This document shows, in pieces, positions 62,389 through 64,000 of a stretch of 64,000 nt of DNA. The stretch's first letter is position 1. Each line of letters begins with the position of its first letter. The position numbers were made by a program, and so were the translations under genes. Under the pieces are notes generated by a model. That model searched no databases and was not told the origin of the DNA. It saw only the letters and a program-made list of their open reading frames with translations. The stretch spans positions 1 to 64,000 of the forward strand of contig JASMMK010000045.1 of the NCBI GenBank assembly GCA_030748215.1. The letters run 5' to 3'. The DNA is from Candidatus Scalindua sp. (GTDB lineage: Bacteria; Planctomycetota; Brocadiia; Brocadiales; Scalinduaceae).

Positions 62389-63681
62389 ATGGTAGAGCTA
62401 AAGAGAACGGATTTATCAGTAAGGGCGGAACGTGCAATACTGCTTTACACGTTGTTGCATAAAGACAAAAATGACGAGGCTCCCCTTGAAGAACTTAAAA
62501 GCTTAGCTGAAACGGTGGGAGCAAAAGTATTGGATAGCGTTGTGCAGAGGAGGAGGAAGGTGGATCCTTCTCATTACATAGGCAAGGGGAAAGTTTCTCA
62601 ATTAGCTGAACTGTGCAAAGACAAAGAGATAGACGTTGTGATCTGCGATGATGATCTTGCTCCCGCACAAGTTAGTAATTTGGAGAAGATCATTGATACG
62701 AAGGTGATTGACAGGAGTGAACTGATCCTGGATATCTTTGCCGCGAGAGCGAAAACTGCTCAGGCAAAATTGCAGGTTGAACTGGCGCAACTCGAATATA
62801 CAAGATCCCGCTTGAAGAGGATGTGGTCTCATCTTTCCAGGATAGAAGGGGGCATAGGGACCAGAGGGCCCGGGGAAAAGCAGTTAGAAGTGGACAAGCG
62901 GTTGATTTCAAAAAGAGTACTTGCTTTGAAGAAAAGGCTCGCGCAGGTAACCGACCGCAGGAAGAGACAGGCAAAGTCAAGAAAAGAGCACACAACCGTT
63001 TCCCTGGTAGGATATACAAATTCCGGCAAGTCAACTTTAATGAATAGATTGACAGAAGCCGGAGTACTTGTTGAAGATAAACTTTTTGCCACCCTTGACA
63101 CAAAAACCAGTATTTGTGACCTGGGAAATGGCAAGAAGGTTATCTTAAGCGACACCGTTGGATTTATTAGAAAACTTCCCCACCATTTAATATCATCATT
63201 TGAAGCAACCCTTGAAGAAGTGATATGGGCTGATTTTCTGTTACATGTTGTTGATGTCAGCTCTCCTGATGTAATTGAACAGGTCGCAGCTGCTAATAAA
63301 GTTCTCAAGGAACTTGAGTGTAGCAAAAAGCCCACAATAATGGTCCTCAATAAAGTGGACGTATTGAAAGATCCATCAATCATCACTCTTTTTCAAAGCA
63401 AATATGACAATGTAGTAACTATTTCTGCACTGACCGGAAATGGCCTGGAAAAGCTGAAACAGGAGATGGTTGGTATAGCAAATAGGGGTATCGCAGAGAT
63501 TAAACTAGAGTGTGATGCAAGTGACGGGAAATTGCTGGCATATATATATGAACATAGCCAGGTTCTGAAACGTACCTTTGTAAATTCAGGTGTTAATTTC
63601 CATATTATGATTAATGAGAAAAATCTATCGAAATTGTATCAATTGGGTGGGGGGCACTTCAAAGTTACGCAGCTTTCGTGA
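62389..63681 (+). CDS. hflX: Ribosome-associated GTPase HflX
   Basis: HflX binds ribosomes and splits or rescues them under stress. The 430-residue protein has the N-terminal HflX domain (GKGKVSQLAEL, RSELILDIFAARAKTAQAKLQVELAQLEY), the helical linker GGIGTRGPGEKQLEVDKR and the G domain: G1 GYTNSGKSTLMN, G3 DTVGFIRKLPHHLISSF, G4 NKVD and G5 SALTG. It starts 13 bases after the histone-like gene, so the two are co-transcribed. Confidence 0.96.
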   Translation: MVELKRTDLSVRAERAILLYTLLHKDKNDEAPLEELKSLAETVGAKVLDSVVQRRRKVDPSHYIGKGKVSQLAELCKDKEIDVVICDDDLAPAQVSNLEKIIDTKVIDRSELILDIFAARAKTAQAKLQVELAQLEYTRSRLKRMWSHLSRIEGGIGTRGPGEKQLEVDKRLISKRVLALKKRLAQVTDRRKRQAKSRKEHTTVSLVGYTNSGKSTLMNRLTEAGVLVEDKLFATLDTKTSICDLGNGKKVILSDTVGFIRKLPHHLISSFEATLEEVIWADFLLHVVDVSSPDVIEQVAAANKVLKELECSKKPTIMVLNKVDVLKDPSIITLFQSKYDNVVTISALTGNGLEKLKQEMVGIANRGIAEIKLECDASDGKLLAYIYEHSQVLKRTFVNSGVNFHIMINEKNLSKLYQLGGGHFKVTQLS

Positions 63682-63729
63682 ACCTGAACGTCGCTTTGCG
63701 AATCGATATGTAAATACAATTAATCTGTT

Positions 63730-63778
63730 ACTGGTGGATTCACTTCCTGCCAGACGGCATGAAGCGAATCCACCAGTA
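63730..63778. repeat. Palindrome ACTGGTGGATTC..GAATCCACCAGT
   Basis: Arms of 17 bases with two mismatches around a 15-base centre. It could terminate hflX and the convergent peroxidase gene. It shares GCGAATCCACC with the palindrome at 37564. Confidence 0.65.
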
Positions 63779-63791
63779 ATTTTATATAAAA

Positions 63792-64000
63792 TCAATTCCG
63801 ATTAGGTTTCGGAGTAGTTGGGGTTGAAGGTGGTAGTATTGGAAAAATAACTGAAGGTTGGTCTCCGGTTAGAGTTCGTAGAAAAGCTACAATTTTGTTT
63901 GTTTCACCGTCAGTAAGTTTAAGTCCCAACTGATATTCCGCCATGATATTCACTGCTTCGTTCAAATCCCATGTGCTTGCATCGTGGAAGTAGGGGGCCG
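63792..64000 (-). CDS. Di-heme cytochrome c peroxidase, C-terminal part (cut by window)
   Basis: The minus-strand frame enters from the right edge and gives APYFHDASTWDLNEAVNIM, AEYQLGLKLTDGETNKIV, AFLRTLTGDQP and a Pro/Thr-rich tail ending PKPNRN and a stop. The words PYFHDxS, EAVxIMAxYQLG and IVAFLxTLTG are those of the C-terminal heme domain of CcpA/MauG-type peroxidases, which reduce hydrogen peroxide in the periplasm. The heme sites would lie outside the window. The Pro-rich tail after LTG is longer than usual. Confidence 0.85.
   Translation of the reverse strand, partial: APYFHDASTWDLNEAVNIMAEYQLGLKLTDGETNKIVAFLRTLTGDQPSVIFPILPPSTPTTPKPNRN

Overview
The window reads as a chromosomal segment of about 41% GC from a Gram-negative, cytochrome-rich anaerobe. 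The best fit is an anammox planctomycete of the Brocadiales, close to Candidatus Scalindua. The indications are an octaheme hydroxylamine-oxidoreductase-like cytochrome (53.3-54.7 kb), tri-heme and mono-heme c-type cytochromes, a di-heme cytochrome c peroxidase running off the right edge, a large RNase HII-like protein, many TPR and lipobox proteins, and a cobalamin-dependent radical SAM enzyme. This assignment comes from gene content; no rRNA or other phylogenetic marker was available to test it.

Layout. 0-4 kb is degraded: an IS3-family copy with two lesions abuts a chemoreceptor gene carrying further lesions, followed by a CheY-like regulator and a receiver fragment. 4-17.5 kb holds argG and then a long minus-strand run of mostly envelope proteins: SYLF, acetyltransferase, lipoproteins, ChaN-PDZ, two NAD(P)-binding reductases, tri-heme cytochrome, MsrAB and an amidohydrolase. 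At 17.7-17.9 kb there is a candidate free-standing small RNA gene on the minus strand with its own promoter, long hairpin and terminator. 19-22.4 kb is a tandem duplication of a B12-binding radical SAM gene in which the second copy is dead. 23-25 kb is a type II restriction-modification pair of XhoI/PaeR7I type. 26-33.6 kb carries hisDCB, RNase H, asd, an exported acetolactate decarboxylase and a ferredoxin.

33.9-43.9 kb is a cobalt/cobalamin island. Two cobalamin riboswitches in series precede an outer-membrane porin-like gene, a YVTN beta-propeller gene, a NosL-like/S41 protease fusion and an ankyrin protein. A third cobalamin riboswitch controls an ECF cobalt transporter (CbiM, a CbiN-like protein, CbiQ, CbiO). 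45.5-53.1 kb is a zinc-type island: znuC-znuB, znuA, a coiled-coil porin-like protein and three small exported Cys/His-rich proteins. The remains show that an ancestral znuA-znuC-znuB operon was duplicated. One copy kept C and B, the other kept A, and each carries a relic of what it lost. An IS30 fragment, a dtd fragment and dispersed repeats sit at the scars.

53-64 kb holds the octaheme cytochrome, TPR proteins and a compact housekeeping run (polyprenyl synthase, efp, hemW, pcm, glycosyltransferase). It ends with a histone-like Lys/Ala-rich protein, hflX and the edge-truncated peroxidase. I saw no tRNA, rRNA or CRISPR array.
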